From NCBI RefSeq assembly GCF_013283665.1, contig NZ_JABEKU010000001.1, positions 930,001 through 994,000 on the forward strand: a stretch of DNA of 64,000 nt, read 5' to 3'. Numbering within the stretch: the first letter of the stretch is position 1; each line of letters begins with the position of its first letter. The notes beneath the pieces are model-generated. The model saw nothing but the letters and a program-made list of their open reading frames with translations. It searched no databases and was not told the DNA's origin. The stretch comes from Ensifer sesbaniae (lineage in GTDB: Bacteria > Pseudomonadota > Alphaproteobacteria > Rhizobiales > Rhizobiaceae). Position numbers and translations under genes: made by a program. Positions 9,837-19,041 of this stretch are shown here, in pieces.

Positions 9837-10286
9837 ATGGCTACCAAGAAGACCGACGACGTATTTTCCCTTTCCTCGTTCGACCCGGCGAAGTTCACCG
9901 ACAGCTTCCGCGATTTCGCGGAAAAGGGTGCCGCCCAGTCGAAGGAAGCCTATGCCAAGATGAAGACGGCCGCCGAAGAAGCGACGAAGACCGTCGAAGC
10001 CACGCTTGAAAGCGCTCAGACCGGCACCGTCGAACTCGGCCTCAAGGCGATCGATGCGCTGCGCACCAATGCCGAAAACTCGCTTTCGCACATGGAAGCG
10101 CTGCTCGGCGTGAAGTCGCTCTCCGAACTCGTCGAACTGCAGACGAGCTTCATCCGCAAGCAGGCCGAACTCGCCGTCGAGCAGGCGAAGACCATGCAGG
10201 AAGCGACCAAGAAGGTCGCCGAGAACGTCGCAAAGCCGGGCAAGGAAGCTGCCGAAAAGGCAATGTCCTCCTTCAAGAAGGCCTGA
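9837..10286 (+). CDS. phaP: phasin
   Basis: A 149-residue, highly helical, Ala/Lys/Glu-rich protein without a signal peptide, of the Phasin_2 type. Phasins coat polyhydroxybutyrate granules and control their number and size. The core ELGLKAIDALRTNAENSL followed by SLSELVELQTSFIRKQAE is the conserved phasin segment. The C-terminus is Lys/Ala-rich. The start has GGAG 8-9 bases upstream (ACCAAGGAGCGC). The gene is monocistronic: it has its own promoter with a PhaR-like operator and a strong terminator. In S. meliloti two phasins (PhaP1, PhaP2) exist, and this is likely the PhaP1 locus next to cbrA (from memory). Confidence 0.93.
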   Translation: MATKKTDDVFSLSSFDPAKFTDSFRDFAEKGAAQSKEAYAKMKTAAEEATKTVEATLESAQTGTVELGLKAIDALRTNAENSLSHMEALLGVKSLSELVELQTSFIRKQAELAVEQAKTMQEATKKVAENVAKPGKEAAEKAMSSFKKA

Positions 10287-10361
10287 GCCGACCGATTGCG
10301 TTGCCTAGCCGGTGGCGACAGGCCGCTGTTGCCCCCTGGATCTACGGGTGCGCCGAAATTC

Positions 10362-10395
10362 AAAAAGACCGGATGGGTTGCCATCCGGTCTTTTT
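10362..10395 (+). terminator. phasin terminator
   Basis: AAAAAGACCGGATGG, loop GTTG, CCATCCGGTCTTTTT: 15 paired bases with A- and T-runs, so it works in both directions. Confidence 0.9.
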
Positions 10396-10418
10396 GCAGG
10401 ATAATCTCAAGTTAAGGC

Positions 10419-10447
10419 TTGCAAATCGACGGAAGTCTCCGTATGTG
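10419..10447 (+). promoter_or_regulatory. tRNA-His promoter
   Basis: TTGCAA (10419-10424), 17-base spacer, TATGTG (10442-10447), about 32 bases before the mature tRNA. Confidence 0.5.
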
Positions 10448-10478
10448 AGCCGCCAAGCGACACGACGTCGCCAGCCGT

Positions 10479-10555
10479 GCGGTTGTAGCTCAGTTGGTTA
10501 GAGCGCAGGTTTGTGGCACCTGAGGTCAGTGGTTCGACCCCACTCAACCGTACCA
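10479..10555 (+). tRNA. tRNA-His (anticodon GTG)
   Basis: A full cloverleaf can be folded: acceptor GCGGTTG/CAACCGT, D-arm with AGCTCAGTTGGTTAGAGC, anticodon loop TTGTGGC (anticodon GTG at 10513-10515), T-arm with GGTTCGACCCC, and encoded CCA at 10553-10555. The base before position 1 is T, not G. The first pair is G1-U72 and the discriminator is A73. That is the known unusual tRNA-His type of many alphaproteobacteria, which lacks the otherwise universal G-1. Confidence 0.97.
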
Positions 10556-10619
10556 TTTCTTCCCTATCTCACGGATGTTGAAGCATTTTGTCGAAGCCGC
10601 CGGCGCGAGCATCGCGCGC

Positions 10620-10820
10620 TCAGAACAGCTTGGCCATCGCTCTCAACGCCGTCACGTCATCGACGCCATTCTGGTAGAGCTCGATCAGTCGGGCGGCCAG
10701 TGCAGTGGCCTCGGCTGAGCGGCGCGGGAGATTTCTTTCCCGTATCGCATCGCTGAAGACGTCGTCGATCTTGATGAATTCACCGGGCAGGATTGGCCTG
10801 CCCGTTACAGCGACAAGCAT
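10620..10820 (-). CDS. small conserved-looking protein, likely stress-regulated
   Basis: A 66-residue soluble protein of unknown function, beginning MLVAVTGRPILPGEF and ending in a helical region rich in Ala and Leu. The ATG at 10820 is preceded by AGGAGG seven bases upstream, so this start is preferred over an in-frame ATG at 10907. A perfect EcfG/RpoE2-type promoter lies upstream on the same strand (10929-10954), suggesting membership in the general stress regulon. It is convergent with tRNA-His. I do not recognise the family. Confidence 0.6.
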   Translation of the reverse strand: MLVAVTGRPILPGEFIKIDDVFSDAIRERNLPRRSAEATALAARLIELYQNGVDDVTALRAMAKLF

Positions 10821-10928
10821 CGTTCCATCCTCCTTGCTCGACTCCACGTACGAATCGCTTCCGCGCGATCCCGCGCGCTCGTGGGCAATTGCCCCGAACC
10901 ATCGCACGGGAGTCTCCCATTGAGCAGA

Positions 10929-10954
10929 AACGCTGGGAGACGGCGCTCTGTTCC
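10929..10954 (-). promoter_or_regulatory. EcfG/RpoE2-type promoter
   Basis: Minus strand: GGAAC (10954-10950), 17-base spacer, CGTT (10932-10929). Exact match to the alphaproteobacterial general stress sigma consensus. It faces the small gene at 10620-10820. The rest of the 10821-11176 gap holds no clear gene. Confidence 0.65.
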
Positions 10955-11176
10955 TGCGCTGCGATACCCAAAACGGGTCGATCGGTGACGCTACCGCAGT
11001 CAGCCGGAGATGAAAGCCGGTCCGGTTGCGCGAATTGCCCGTCGCGTACAGAGGCGATGGCGACTGTCTTCCTCAGGCGTGAAATCAGCGGCCGCTGACG
11101 CCTTCCGTCCGAATAGACATTGGCGCCATCCGTCGGTAAAATTTCGACAACGGATTCTCGGAAGGCGCTGCAATCC

Positions 11177-12937
11177 ATGGCCAACGAATCCATCACACGC
11201 AGGCTCGCTGCGATCCTGGCTGCTGACGTCGTCGGTTATAGCCGGCTGATGGAGCGTGACGAGAAAAACACCTACACACAGCTCATGGCGCGCTGGAAGG
11301 AGGTTCTGGAGCCACTTGTCGCCACCCATCAAGGCCGTGTCTTCAAGACGACGGGCGACGGTGTGCTCGTCGAATTCTCCAGTGCCGTCAATGCCGTCGA
11401 ATGCGCCGCAGCACTTCAGCAAGCGATGACGGCGGCAAACCGGGACGTACCGGCGGATCAGGCAATCGTGCTGCGCGTCGGGGTCAACATGGGCGATATC
11501 ATGGTCGCCGACAGCGACCTCTATGGCGATGGCGTCAACGTCGCGGCCCGGATAGAAGCGCTCGCCAAACCGGGCGGCGTGGCGATCTCGGATGGGGTGC
11601 ACGAATATGTGCATGGCCGCATCGACCTCGATTTCGTCGACAGTGGCCAGCACGAGGTCAAGAACATCGAGCGCCCCGTGCACATCTGGAGCTGGTCGCC
11701 GGACGAATATGACGCGCCGGTGAAGGTTGTCCCCGAAGCGCCGCCGCAGCTCCCGAGCCGGCCATCGATCGCCGTACTGCCGTTCGACAACATGTCCGGC
11801 GATCCGGAACAGGGCTATTTCGCCGACGGCATCACCGAGGACATCATCACCGATCTTTCCAAGGTTTCAGGCCTCTTCGTCATCGCCCGCAATTCCTCCT
11901 TCGCCTATAAGGGCAAGTCACCGGATATCCGTCAGGTCAGCCGCGATCTCGGCGTTCGCTACGTGCTTGAAGGCAGCGTTCGCCGTGCCGCCAATCGGAT
12001 CCGGATCAACGCCCAGATGATCGACGGAACGACAGGCGGTCATCTCTGGGCCGAACGCTACGACCGCGGAATGGAAGACATCTTCGAGGTTCAGGACGAA
12101 GTGACCCGCACCATCGTCACTGCGCTCAAGGTAAAGCTGACGGCCGGCGAAGAGGAGCGGCGCGAGACTCGCAGCAAGGTCGACCCGGAAGCCTATGACC
12201 TGCTCGTCCGATCCCGCCAGGCCATCCTGCGGTTCGACGTGCAATCTTCCGCCGAGGCGCGCAGCATGCTCGAGCGCGCCATCTCCATCGATCCGGGCCT
12301 TGCCGCTGCCTATGCGTCGCTCTCGATCGTCGCCTTGACCGACTACATCAACCGGTGGAACGGCGGGACATTCGACAATATTTCGCGTGCCCTCGAGCTC
12401 GCCGAAAAGGCTGTCGAAACCGACGAGAACGAGGCGCATGGCCATCATGCCCTGTCGCTCGCGCTCTGCTGGGCACGGCGTTACGACGAGGCGGAAGTCG
12501 CGGCGCAGCGCATGCTCAAGCTCGACCCCAATTCCGCCGGTGGTCACACGGCTCTCGGCTCGATCCGGGATTTCCAGAGCCGGTTCGAGGACGCGCTGCC
12601 CTATTACACGCGGGCCCACCGGCTCGATCCGCAATTCGACCTTTCGCTGCACTTCCTTGGGCGGACCCTGCTCAATCTCGGCCGCTTCGACGAGGCCGAG
12701 ATTGCCTTCAAGCGTCGACTGGCACTGGCTCCACGTTCGGACATGACGCGTTTCTATCTCGCCTGTCTCTACGGCCGCACCGGGCGCCATGAGGAGGCGC
12801 GGCGTTATTGGCATGAGGTGTTCGAGGTCAATCCGAATTTCTCGATAGATCACCTCAGGCGTGCCATGCCCTACAAGGATCCGGGCGTTCTGGGCCGGTT
12901 GGTGGACGGACTACGGGAAGCCGGGATTTCGCTTTAG
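11177..12937 (+). CDS. class III adenylate/guanylate cyclase with TolB-like and TPR domains
   Basis: A 586-residue soluble protein. Residues about 8-175 are a class III nucleotide cyclase domain: AAILAADVVGYSRLM carries the first metal-binding Asp, and the KTTGDGVLVEF and GDIMVADSDLYGDGVNVAARIE segments are typical. Residues about 195-330 are the TolB/FlgO-like module common in this rhizobial family (SIAVLPFDNMSGDPEQGYFADG). The rest is a run of TPR repeats. It would make cAMP or cGMP in the cytoplasm, with the C-terminal half as sensor or scaffold. Rhizobia carry many such cyclases; the signal sensed is unknown. The ATG at 11177 follows GGAAGG. An upstream in-frame start at 11120 would add a non-homologous tail. 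Confidence 0.88.
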   Translation: MANESITRRLAAILAADVVGYSRLMERDEKNTYTQLMARWKEVLEPLVATHQGRVFKTTGDGVLVEFSSAVNAVECAAALQQAMTAANRDVPADQAIVLRVGVNMGDIMVADSDLYGDGVNVAARIEALAKPGGVAISDGVHEYVHGRIDLDFVDSGQHEVKNIERPVHIWSWSPDEYDAPVKVVPEAPPQLPSRPSIAVLPFDNMSGDPEQGYFADGITEDIITDLSKVSGLFVIARNSSFAYKGKSPDIRQVSRDLGVRYVLEGSVRRAANRIRINAQMIDGTTGGHLWAERYDRGMEDIFEVQDEVTRTIVTALKVKLTAGEEERRETRSKVDPEAYDLLVRSRQAILRFDVQSSAEARSMLERAISIDPGLAAAYASLSIVALTDYINRWNGGTFDNISRALELAEKAVETDENEAHGHHALSLALCWARRYDEAEVAAQRMLKLDPNSAGGHTALGSIRDFQSRFEDALPYYTRAHRLDPQFDLSLHFLGRTLLNLGRFDEAEIAFKRRLALAPRSDMTRFYLACLYGRTGRHEEARRYWHEVFEVNPNFSIDHLRRAMPYKDPGVLGRLVDGLREAGISL

Positions 12938-13259
12938 ATGCGACGCGGGACGACCTGCATTCTGGCACGCTCTGTCCATCGCTCCTGGAGGGAAGGGCGC
13001 GTGCCGGGAAGCGCGTGCCGTGCACGGACCATGAAACGCCGTTTGCTGCTTGCTCGTGAGCCAATGTGGGGCCATTCTCAGCTTGATTATGGCTATGCGC
13101 TTGGACGGGAGGTCAGATCGGGCGACGCTTGATCTCGACCCCGCACCATGACGGGGCCGAGTGCATTTTGCGCTGGAGCAGGGCGTTTACGCCGCGCTCA
13201 ACATCGCAGAGCTTGCCGTGCGGCCTCTTTTTCTGGTCCTTCGGGCGAGGAGGTTGACC
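12938..13259 (+). other. 322-bp intergenic region, no gene seen
   Basis: Only short, poorly biased frames are present. A weak CCCCG/CGGGG hairpin lies around 13140-13158. An in-frame GTG/ATG extension of the next gene (13161) exists but lacks a ribosome site and homology. Confidence 0.6.
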
Positions 13260-13940
13260 ATGTCTCCACAATATCTGGACCATCCGTTACGATTGGGCGA
13301 CCAGGCTCCGAACTTTGTGCTGGATGCGATCTCACGCGAGGGGAAGATCGCACTCGATGATTTTCGCGGCCGTCGTCCGTTATTGGTCGGGTTGTATCGG
13401 GGCCTGCTGTGTCCCTTCTGCCGGCGCCATGTCGCGGCGATGGCGCAGTTCAACCCGGCGCTGCGCGAAAAAGGCGTGGATTCCCTGGCGGTGGTGAACA
13501 CCCCGGTCGAACGCGCGCGGCTCTATTTCCGCTATCATCCGATACCCGGCCTTCTTGCTGCGTCCGACCCGGAGCGGGCGTCACACCGTGCCTTCGGCTT
13601 ACCTCTCATCGAGTTCACGGAGGACGAGACCGACTGGCCACGCAGGGTCGGGATGGACCTCGTCAAGACGATGCGGGTCGATCTGCCGAGCGAATTGCCC
13701 GAACCGATGGACCCGGCGACGGCCGGCGACCTCCTGAGCGAAAAGGACGGATACGAAATCACGGACGCCGATCAGCAGGTGAGGACACCCGGCCATATGC
13801 AGCTTGTCGGCCATTTTCTGCTCGATCGTGAAGGTGTGGTGCGCTGGAGCTTTACGGAAGTTGAGGACCAGGGCCAAAACATGTGCCAGGCGCTCAATCC
13901 CGAGGAGTTGTTGGCGGCCGCTTCGCAAGTCGCACATTGA
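13260..13940 (+). CDS. peroxiredoxin-like (AhpC/TSA, thioredoxin-fold) protein
   Basis: A 226-residue cytoplasmic thioredoxin-fold protein of the AhpC-TSA/Redoxin group. The N-terminus has the family opening LRLGDQAPNFVLDAISREGK, and the active-site region is GLLCPFCRRHVAAMAQ with a CPFC pair near residue 47. The C-terminal half (GHFLLDREGVVRWSFTEVE) is the usual closing strand. Likely a thiol peroxidase or related redox protein; substrate unknown. The ATG at 13260 is chosen because GAGGAGG is placed 6-7 bases upstream. Confidence 0.8.
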   Translation: MSPQYLDHPLRLGDQAPNFVLDAISREGKIALDDFRGRRPLLVGLYRGLLCPFCRRHVAAMAQFNPALREKGVDSLAVVNTPVERARLYFRYHPIPGLLAASDPERASHRAFGLPLIEFTEDETDWPRRVGMDLVKTMRVDLPSELPEPMDPATAGDLLSEKDGYEITDADQQVRTPGHMQLVGHFLLDREGVVRWSFTEVEDQGQNMCQALNPEELLAAASQVAH

Positions 13941-13974
13941 TAGCGACAATTCGCTCGACGAGGCCGCCGGGTCG

Positions 13975-14082
13975 CTACTGCATGTTTCCTTGAATCGTAT
14001 CCGCTCTAAGGACAAAAACATGCAGCACTTCAAAGTGCTACGGCGGCCTTTGCGCGTCCGAGGACGCACGGCGCTGTAGCGC
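13975..14082 (-). repeat. RIME-like intergenic palindromic element, copy B
   Basis: A 108-bp element. Read on the minus strand it aligns almost base for base with copy A (27938-28041): both contain CAGCGCCGTGCG or GAGCGCCGTGCG, then CGCAAAG or GCACAAAG, then TAGCACTTTGAAGTGCTGCA, TGTTTTTGTCCTT and a closing AAGGAAACAYGCAGTAG. It lies between convergent genes. Confidence 0.85.
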
Positions 14083-14116
14083 ACGATTGGTCCGCGGATT
14101 TCTCCGTTGAGGTGCA

Positions 14117-14998
14117 TCAGATGAAGATCTGGTGCTCCGCCATTACCAGTTCCTGCAGGAAGGCGACCACCGTGCGCACGCGCACGAGGTCGCGGGCGCT
14201 TTCGTGGTAGGTGGTCCAGTAGGCGCGGCGGATGGTCGTCTCCGGCAGCACGCGTTTGAGCTCCGGCGTGTGGCGGGCGATGTAATTGTGCAGGATGCCG
14301 ATGCCGGCGCTGGAGCGCACCGCCTCCGTCTGGCCGGTGGCGCTGGAGATTTCGAAAGAGGCATCCCAGCTTCGCATGATCTCGGCAGAAAAATTCAGCG
14401 ATGGCGTGAAGATCAGGTCCTCGACATAGCCGATGCGGCGATGCTCCCTGAGGTCGTCGATCGTCCGTGGCGTACCGTGCTTTTCGAGATAGGCTGACGA
14501 GGCGTAGAGGCCGAGCGTGTAATCCGTGAGCTTGGAGGAGACGAGACGCCCCTGTTCCGGCCGCTCGATGGTGATCGCGATATCGGCCTCGCGCTGCGAC
14601 AGCGAGAAGGAACGCGGCACCGGCACGAGCTGCAGTTTCAGCTCCGGATAGCGAGCCGTCAGCCGACCGAGGCGCGGCGCCAGGAAAGACACGCCGAAAC
14701 CGTCGGGTGCGCCGATGCGAACGGTGCCGGCGATTGCCGTATCGATCCGGCCGATCTGCGACTGCGCTGCCAGCATCTCGGTTTCCATCCGCTCGGCTGC
14801 CGTCAGGAAGATCTCTCCCTCGGCCGTCAGTTCGCAGCCGTTCGGCCGGCGCACCAGAAGCCGCGTCTTCAGCGTTTCCTCGAGCGCGGTCACCCGGCGG
14901 CTGAGAGTGGCATGGTTGACGCCGAGCCTTTTCGACGCCGCCAGGATCTGTCCGGTGCGCGCGACGGCTAGAAACATTCTGACATCGTCCCAGTTCAT
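14117..14998 (-). CDS. LysR-family transcriptional regulator
   Basis: A 293-residue LysR-type regulator. The helix-turn-helix is at residues about 3-60 (MFLAVARTGQILAASKRLGVNHATLSRRVTALEE), and the substrate-binding domain follows. It is divergent from mmsA with a 127-bp shared promoter region, so it most likely controls mmsA and responds to a branched-chain amino acid or inositol degradation intermediate. The start at 14998 gives the canonical N-terminus; longer in-frame starts to 15127 would run over the mmsA start. Confidence 0.88.
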   Translation of the reverse strand: MNWDDVRMFLAVARTGQILAASKRLGVNHATLSRRVTALEETLKTRLLVRRPNGCELTAEGEIFLTAAERMETEMLAAQSQIGRIDTAIAGTVRIGAPDGFGVSFLAPRLGRLTARYPELKLQLVPVPRSFSLSQREADIAITIERPEQGRLVSSKLTDYTLGLYASSAYLEKHGTPRTIDDLREHRRIGYVEDLIFTPSLNFSAEIMRSWDASFEISSATGQTEAVRSSAGIGILHNYIARHTPELKRVLPETTIRRAYWTTYHESARDLVRVRTVVAFLQELVMAEHQIFI

Positions 14999-15067
14999 AG
15001 TGTCGAAACCTCGGTGCGCAGCCGTGGACTTTAATTTCTGCACAACGGTTGCTGAATATAGGAAATT

Positions 15068-15081
15068 GATTTGTTGAAATC
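15068..15081 (+). promoter_or_regulatory. candidate LysR operator in the LysR/mmsA intergenic region
   Basis: Inverted repeat GATTT-GTTG-AAATC centred about 50 bases before the mmsA start. It fits the size and AT-rich arms of LysR-type sites, but only one copy was found. Confidence 0.35.
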
Positions 15082-15125
15082 GTAGTGCGATCATGCCGCC
15101 ACAATCAAGGTCTGGAGGAACCACC

Positions 15126-16622
<1,497 letters not shown>

Positions 16623-16647
16623 CGGGACACGATATCCTCCCGCCTCG

Positions 16648-16672
16648 GGGCCTCCTTCGGGAGGCCCTTTTT
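16648..16672 (+). terminator. mmsA terminator
   Basis: GGGCCTCC, TTCG tetraloop, GGAGGCCC and five T. Confidence 0.92.
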
Positions 16673-16730
16673 GTTGGATCCGGCGCATGGCAAATGCTGC
16701 TGGCTATCCACGACCGCTACGGCACCAACC

Positions 16731-16756
16731 GAAAACAGCGGGCCGGGGCCCGCTGT
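16731..16756 (-). terminator. fbpA terminator
   Basis: Read on the minus strand: ACAGCGGGCC paired with GGCCCGCTGT and then TTTTC, 33 bases after the fbpA stop. Confidence 0.75.
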
Positions 16757-16788
16757 CGGTAACTCGAAAACTCGACCTTAGCTCGCGA

Positions 16789-17829
16789 TCATTCCTGCGG
16801 ACCGTCGTTGTAGCCGACCCTGTCGACCAACTCCGACGCCTTCTTGCGGTTGGCTGCGATCTCGGCGAGCGGCAGTTCGTCCGGCTTGATCGTGCCGAAG
16901 GACTTCACGACGTCAGACGGTTCGGCGCCCGGCAGAACCGGATATTCGAACACCTGCTCGGCGTAGATCTTCTGGGCTTCGCCTTCCGAGAAGAATTCCA
17001 TCAGCTTCAGCGCGTTTTCCTTGTTCGGGGAATTCTTGGCGAGCGCCATGCCCGAGATGTTGACGTGGGTGCCGCGGTCCTTGGCGTTCGGGAAGAGCAC
17101 CTTGATGGCAGCCGCCCACTCCTTCTGTTCCGGCTCCCGTTCGTTGGTCATCATCAGGCCGACGTAATAGCTGTTGCCGAGCGCCAGGTCGCATTCGCCG
17201 GCAAAGATCGCCTTGGCCTGGTCGCGGTCGCCGCCGTCGGGCTTCTTGGCGAGATTGTTCTTGAGGCCGGTCAGCCACTTCTCGGTCTCGGCCTCGCCGT
17301 GGTGGGCGATCATCGAGGCGAAAAGGCCGATGTTGTAGGAGTGCTGGCCGTCGCGGGTGCAGATCTTGCCCTTCCACTTCGGATCGGCAAGCTCCTCATA
17401 GGTGATGTCGTTCTGGGCGACGCGATCCTTGGAGGCGTAGACGACGCGGCCGCGTGTGGTGAGCCCGAACCAGTTGCCGTCAGGATCGCGGAAATGTGCC
17501 GGGATGTCCTTGTTGATCGTCGCGTTGACGACCGGCTGCGTGACGCCTGCGTCCTTGGCTTCCGTCAGGCGGCTGATGTCGACGGTCAGGATCACGTCGG
17601 CCGGCGAGTTGGCGCCTTCGGCCTGGATGCGCTCGACGAGACCCTTGTCGAGGAAGAGCACATTGGTGGTGATGCCGGTTTCCTTGGTGAAGGTATCGAG
17701 CAGCGGCTTGATCAGATCGGGCTGCCGGTAGGAGTAGATATTGACCTCACCGTCGGCCCAGGCGGCGCTCGTCGTAAGCAGGGTTGCCGTCAGGGACAAA
17801 ACGCCCATCGCTGCTCTTGAAACGGACAT
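16789..17829 (-). CDS. fbpA: Fe(III) ABC transporter periplasmic binding protein
   Basis: A 346-residue exported binding protein of the FbpA/FutA ferric-ion family. Residues 1-26 form a Sec signal peptide ending near AWADG, followed by the family opening VNIYSYRQPDLIKPLL. The paired tyrosines in LGNSYYVGLM fit the ferric-binding tyrosine cluster of FbpA. The ATG at 17829 is preferred because GGAGGAAGCG sits directly upstream; an ATG at 17841 contains that ribosome site. It is divergent from rirA, the iron regulator. No permease or ATPase gene is adjacent; the likely permease is 11 kb upstream (4215-5897). A one-mismatch iron-responsive operator lies 22-36 bases before the start. Confidence 0.92.
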   Translation of the reverse strand: MSVSRAAMGVLSLTATLLTTSAAWADGEVNIYSYRQPDLIKPLLDTFTKETGITTNVLFLDKGLVERIQAEGANSPADVILTVDISRLTEAKDAGVTQPVVNATINKDIPAHFRDPDGNWFGLTTRGRVVYASKDRVAQNDITYEELADPKWKGKICTRDGQHSYNIGLFASMIAHHGEAETEKWLTGLKNNLAKKPDGGDRDQAKAIFAGECDLALGNSYYVGLMMTNEREPEQKEWAAAIKVLFPNAKDRGTHVNISGMALAKNSPNKENALKLMEFFSEGEAQKIYAEQVFEYPVLPGAEPSDVVKSFGTIKPDELPLAEIAANRKKASELVDRVGYNDGPQE

Positions 17830-17850
17830 CGCTTCCTCCATTTTCTTGTT

Positions 17851-17865
17851 TGAGCTAAGTTAACA
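17851..17865 (-). promoter_or_regulatory. weak iron-responsive operator (RirA box) candidate
   Basis: TGA-GCTAAGTTA-ACA on the plus strand differs at one base from the TGA-N9-TCA iron-responsive operator bound by RirA. No better match exists in the fbpA-rirA gap. Confidence 0.3.
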
Positions 17866-17950
17866 AAATCGCTCATCTTTCTGACGTCGACGCCGCAAAC
17901 AGTCAATCGGGAAACCGCTAACACTCAAGAAGAAGTGATTTTTCAAGGTT

Positions 17951-17967
17951 TTTGGAATTGTTCCAAA
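17951..17967 (+). promoter_or_regulatory. Irr-type ICE box over the rirA promoter
   Basis: Perfect palindrome TTTGGAA-TTG-TTCCAAA, close to the iron control element TTTAGAA-N3-TTCTAAA bound by Irr. It covers a likely -35 box TTGTTC (17958-17963), which is 17 bases from TATATG (17981-17986). Binding there would repress rirA under low iron. Confidence 0.65.
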
Positions 17968-18022
17968 CTACGATCCGTCCTATATGATGAACTCGTGAAC
18001 CTCTCGAATGCCGGAGTGAATG

Positions 18023-18487
18023 ATGCGTCTGACGAAACAAACGAACTACGCGGTTCGCATGTTGATGTACTGCGCTGCGAACGGAGAAAAGCTCAGCCGC
18101 ATTCCCGAAATCGCCAGGGCCTATGGCGTTTCCGAGTTGTTTCTCTTCAAGATTTTGCAGCCGTTGACCAAGGCCGGCCTGGTCGAGACCGTTCGTGGCC
18201 GCAATGGCGGCGTGCGCCTGCCTAAGCCCGCATCGGCCATTACCCTGTTCGATGTCGTCAAGGTGACGGAAGACAGCTTCGCGATGGCGGAGTGTTTCGA
18301 GGCGGGCGAGATCGACTGTCCGCTCGTCGATAGCTGCGGCCTGAACGCGGCACTCCGCAAGGCGCTCAACGCCTTCTTCGAGGTGCTGCAGGGCTATACG
18401 ATCGACGACCTCGTCAAGGCGCGTCCGCAGATCAACTTCCTGCTCGGCCTCGAAGAGACGAAGCGTCCGCAGACGACGGCCGCCTGA
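18023..18487 (+). CDS. rirA: rhizobial iron regulator RirA (Rrf2 family)
   Basis: A 154-residue Rrf2-family winged-helix regulator (MRLTKQTNYAVRMLMYCAAN). Counting from the ATG at 18023, three cysteines fall at residues 91, 99 and 105, the known Fe-S ligands of RirA. RirA represses iron-uptake genes when iron is plentiful. An ATG directly before (18020) would add one Met; the cysteine numbering favours 18023. GGAG lies 7-10 bases upstream. It is divergent from fbpA, a likely target, and carries an Irr-type ICE box over its promoter. Confidence 0.93.
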   Translation: MRLTKQTNYAVRMLMYCAANGEKLSRIPEIARAYGVSELFLFKILQPLTKAGLVETVRGRNGGVRLPKPASAITLFDVVKVTEDSFAMAECFEAGEIDCPLVDSCGLNAALRKALNAFFEVLQGYTIDDLVKARPQINFLLGLEETKRPQTTAA

Positions 18488-18499
18488 CGATCCCATACC

Positions 18500-18563
18500 C
18501 ATGTGCAGCAAATCAAAGTGCTGCAGCGACCGTTGCGCGTCTAAGACGCGCGGCGCTGTAGTG
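18500..18563 (-). repeat. RIME-like element, truncated copy C
   Basis: About 64 bp matching the first half of the family on the minus strand (ACAGCGCCGCGCGTC ... GCAGCACTTTGATTTGCTGCA). The second half (TTTTTGTCC...GCAGTAG) is missing. It lies between convergent rirA and the response-regulator gene. Confidence 0.75.
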
Positions 18564-18578
18564 GAGGTTCGCCGCCTC

Positions 18579-18968
18579 TCACGTCTGCGGTAGATACTCG
18601 CGCAAAATGAAATCGATCGCAGTCGGGTCGATTTCCGCCTTGTCGATGCGGAAATCCGCACCGTATTCCTCCAGATTCTGAAAATACGGATCGGCGAGGG
18701 ACGCCGAAATCACCCCGATTGGCCCGATGTAACCCTGGTGCCGGAGCGCCGGCACGGTCTCGCGGAAATCGAGTTGCGGGTGAAGCCGGTTGTCCAGCAG
18801 GATCATCGACACCGGTTTGCCCGAGCGCAGGAACTCCAGCGCGTCTTCCATCGTCCGGCAATAATGCAGTTCGATCTGGATGTTGCTTACCTTGCGGATC
18901 AGCGCACGCAGGATCAGGTTTTCCGTCGGATCGTCGTCAACGAGCAGGATGTGGGCGTTTCGCGTCAT
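18579..18968 (-). CDS. single-domain response regulator
   Basis: A 129-residue protein consisting only of a receiver domain: acidic cluster LLVDDDPTENLIL, phospho-acceptor Asp in SMILLDNRLHP, and Lys in DFRIDKAEI. There is no output domain, so it would act through protein contacts or as a phosphate relay. ATG at 18968 has AAGGG about 8 bases upstream; a GTG start at 19031 would overlap the LuxR gene end region. It follows the LuxR-family gene by 73 bases on the same strand and is probably co-transcribed. Confidence 0.83.
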   Translation of the reverse strand: MTRNAHILLVDDDPTENLILRALIRKVSNIQIELHYCRTMEDALEFLRSGKPVSMILLDNRLHPQLDFRETVPALRHQGYIGPIGVISASLADPYFQNLEEYGADFRIDKAEIDPTAIDFILREYLPQT

Positions 18969-19041
18969 GACCGATACCCTTGCTGACTTGCGGGCGTCCT
19001 GTTCGTGGGGCGTTGCGTAATGCAATACCACGCACCGGCTG

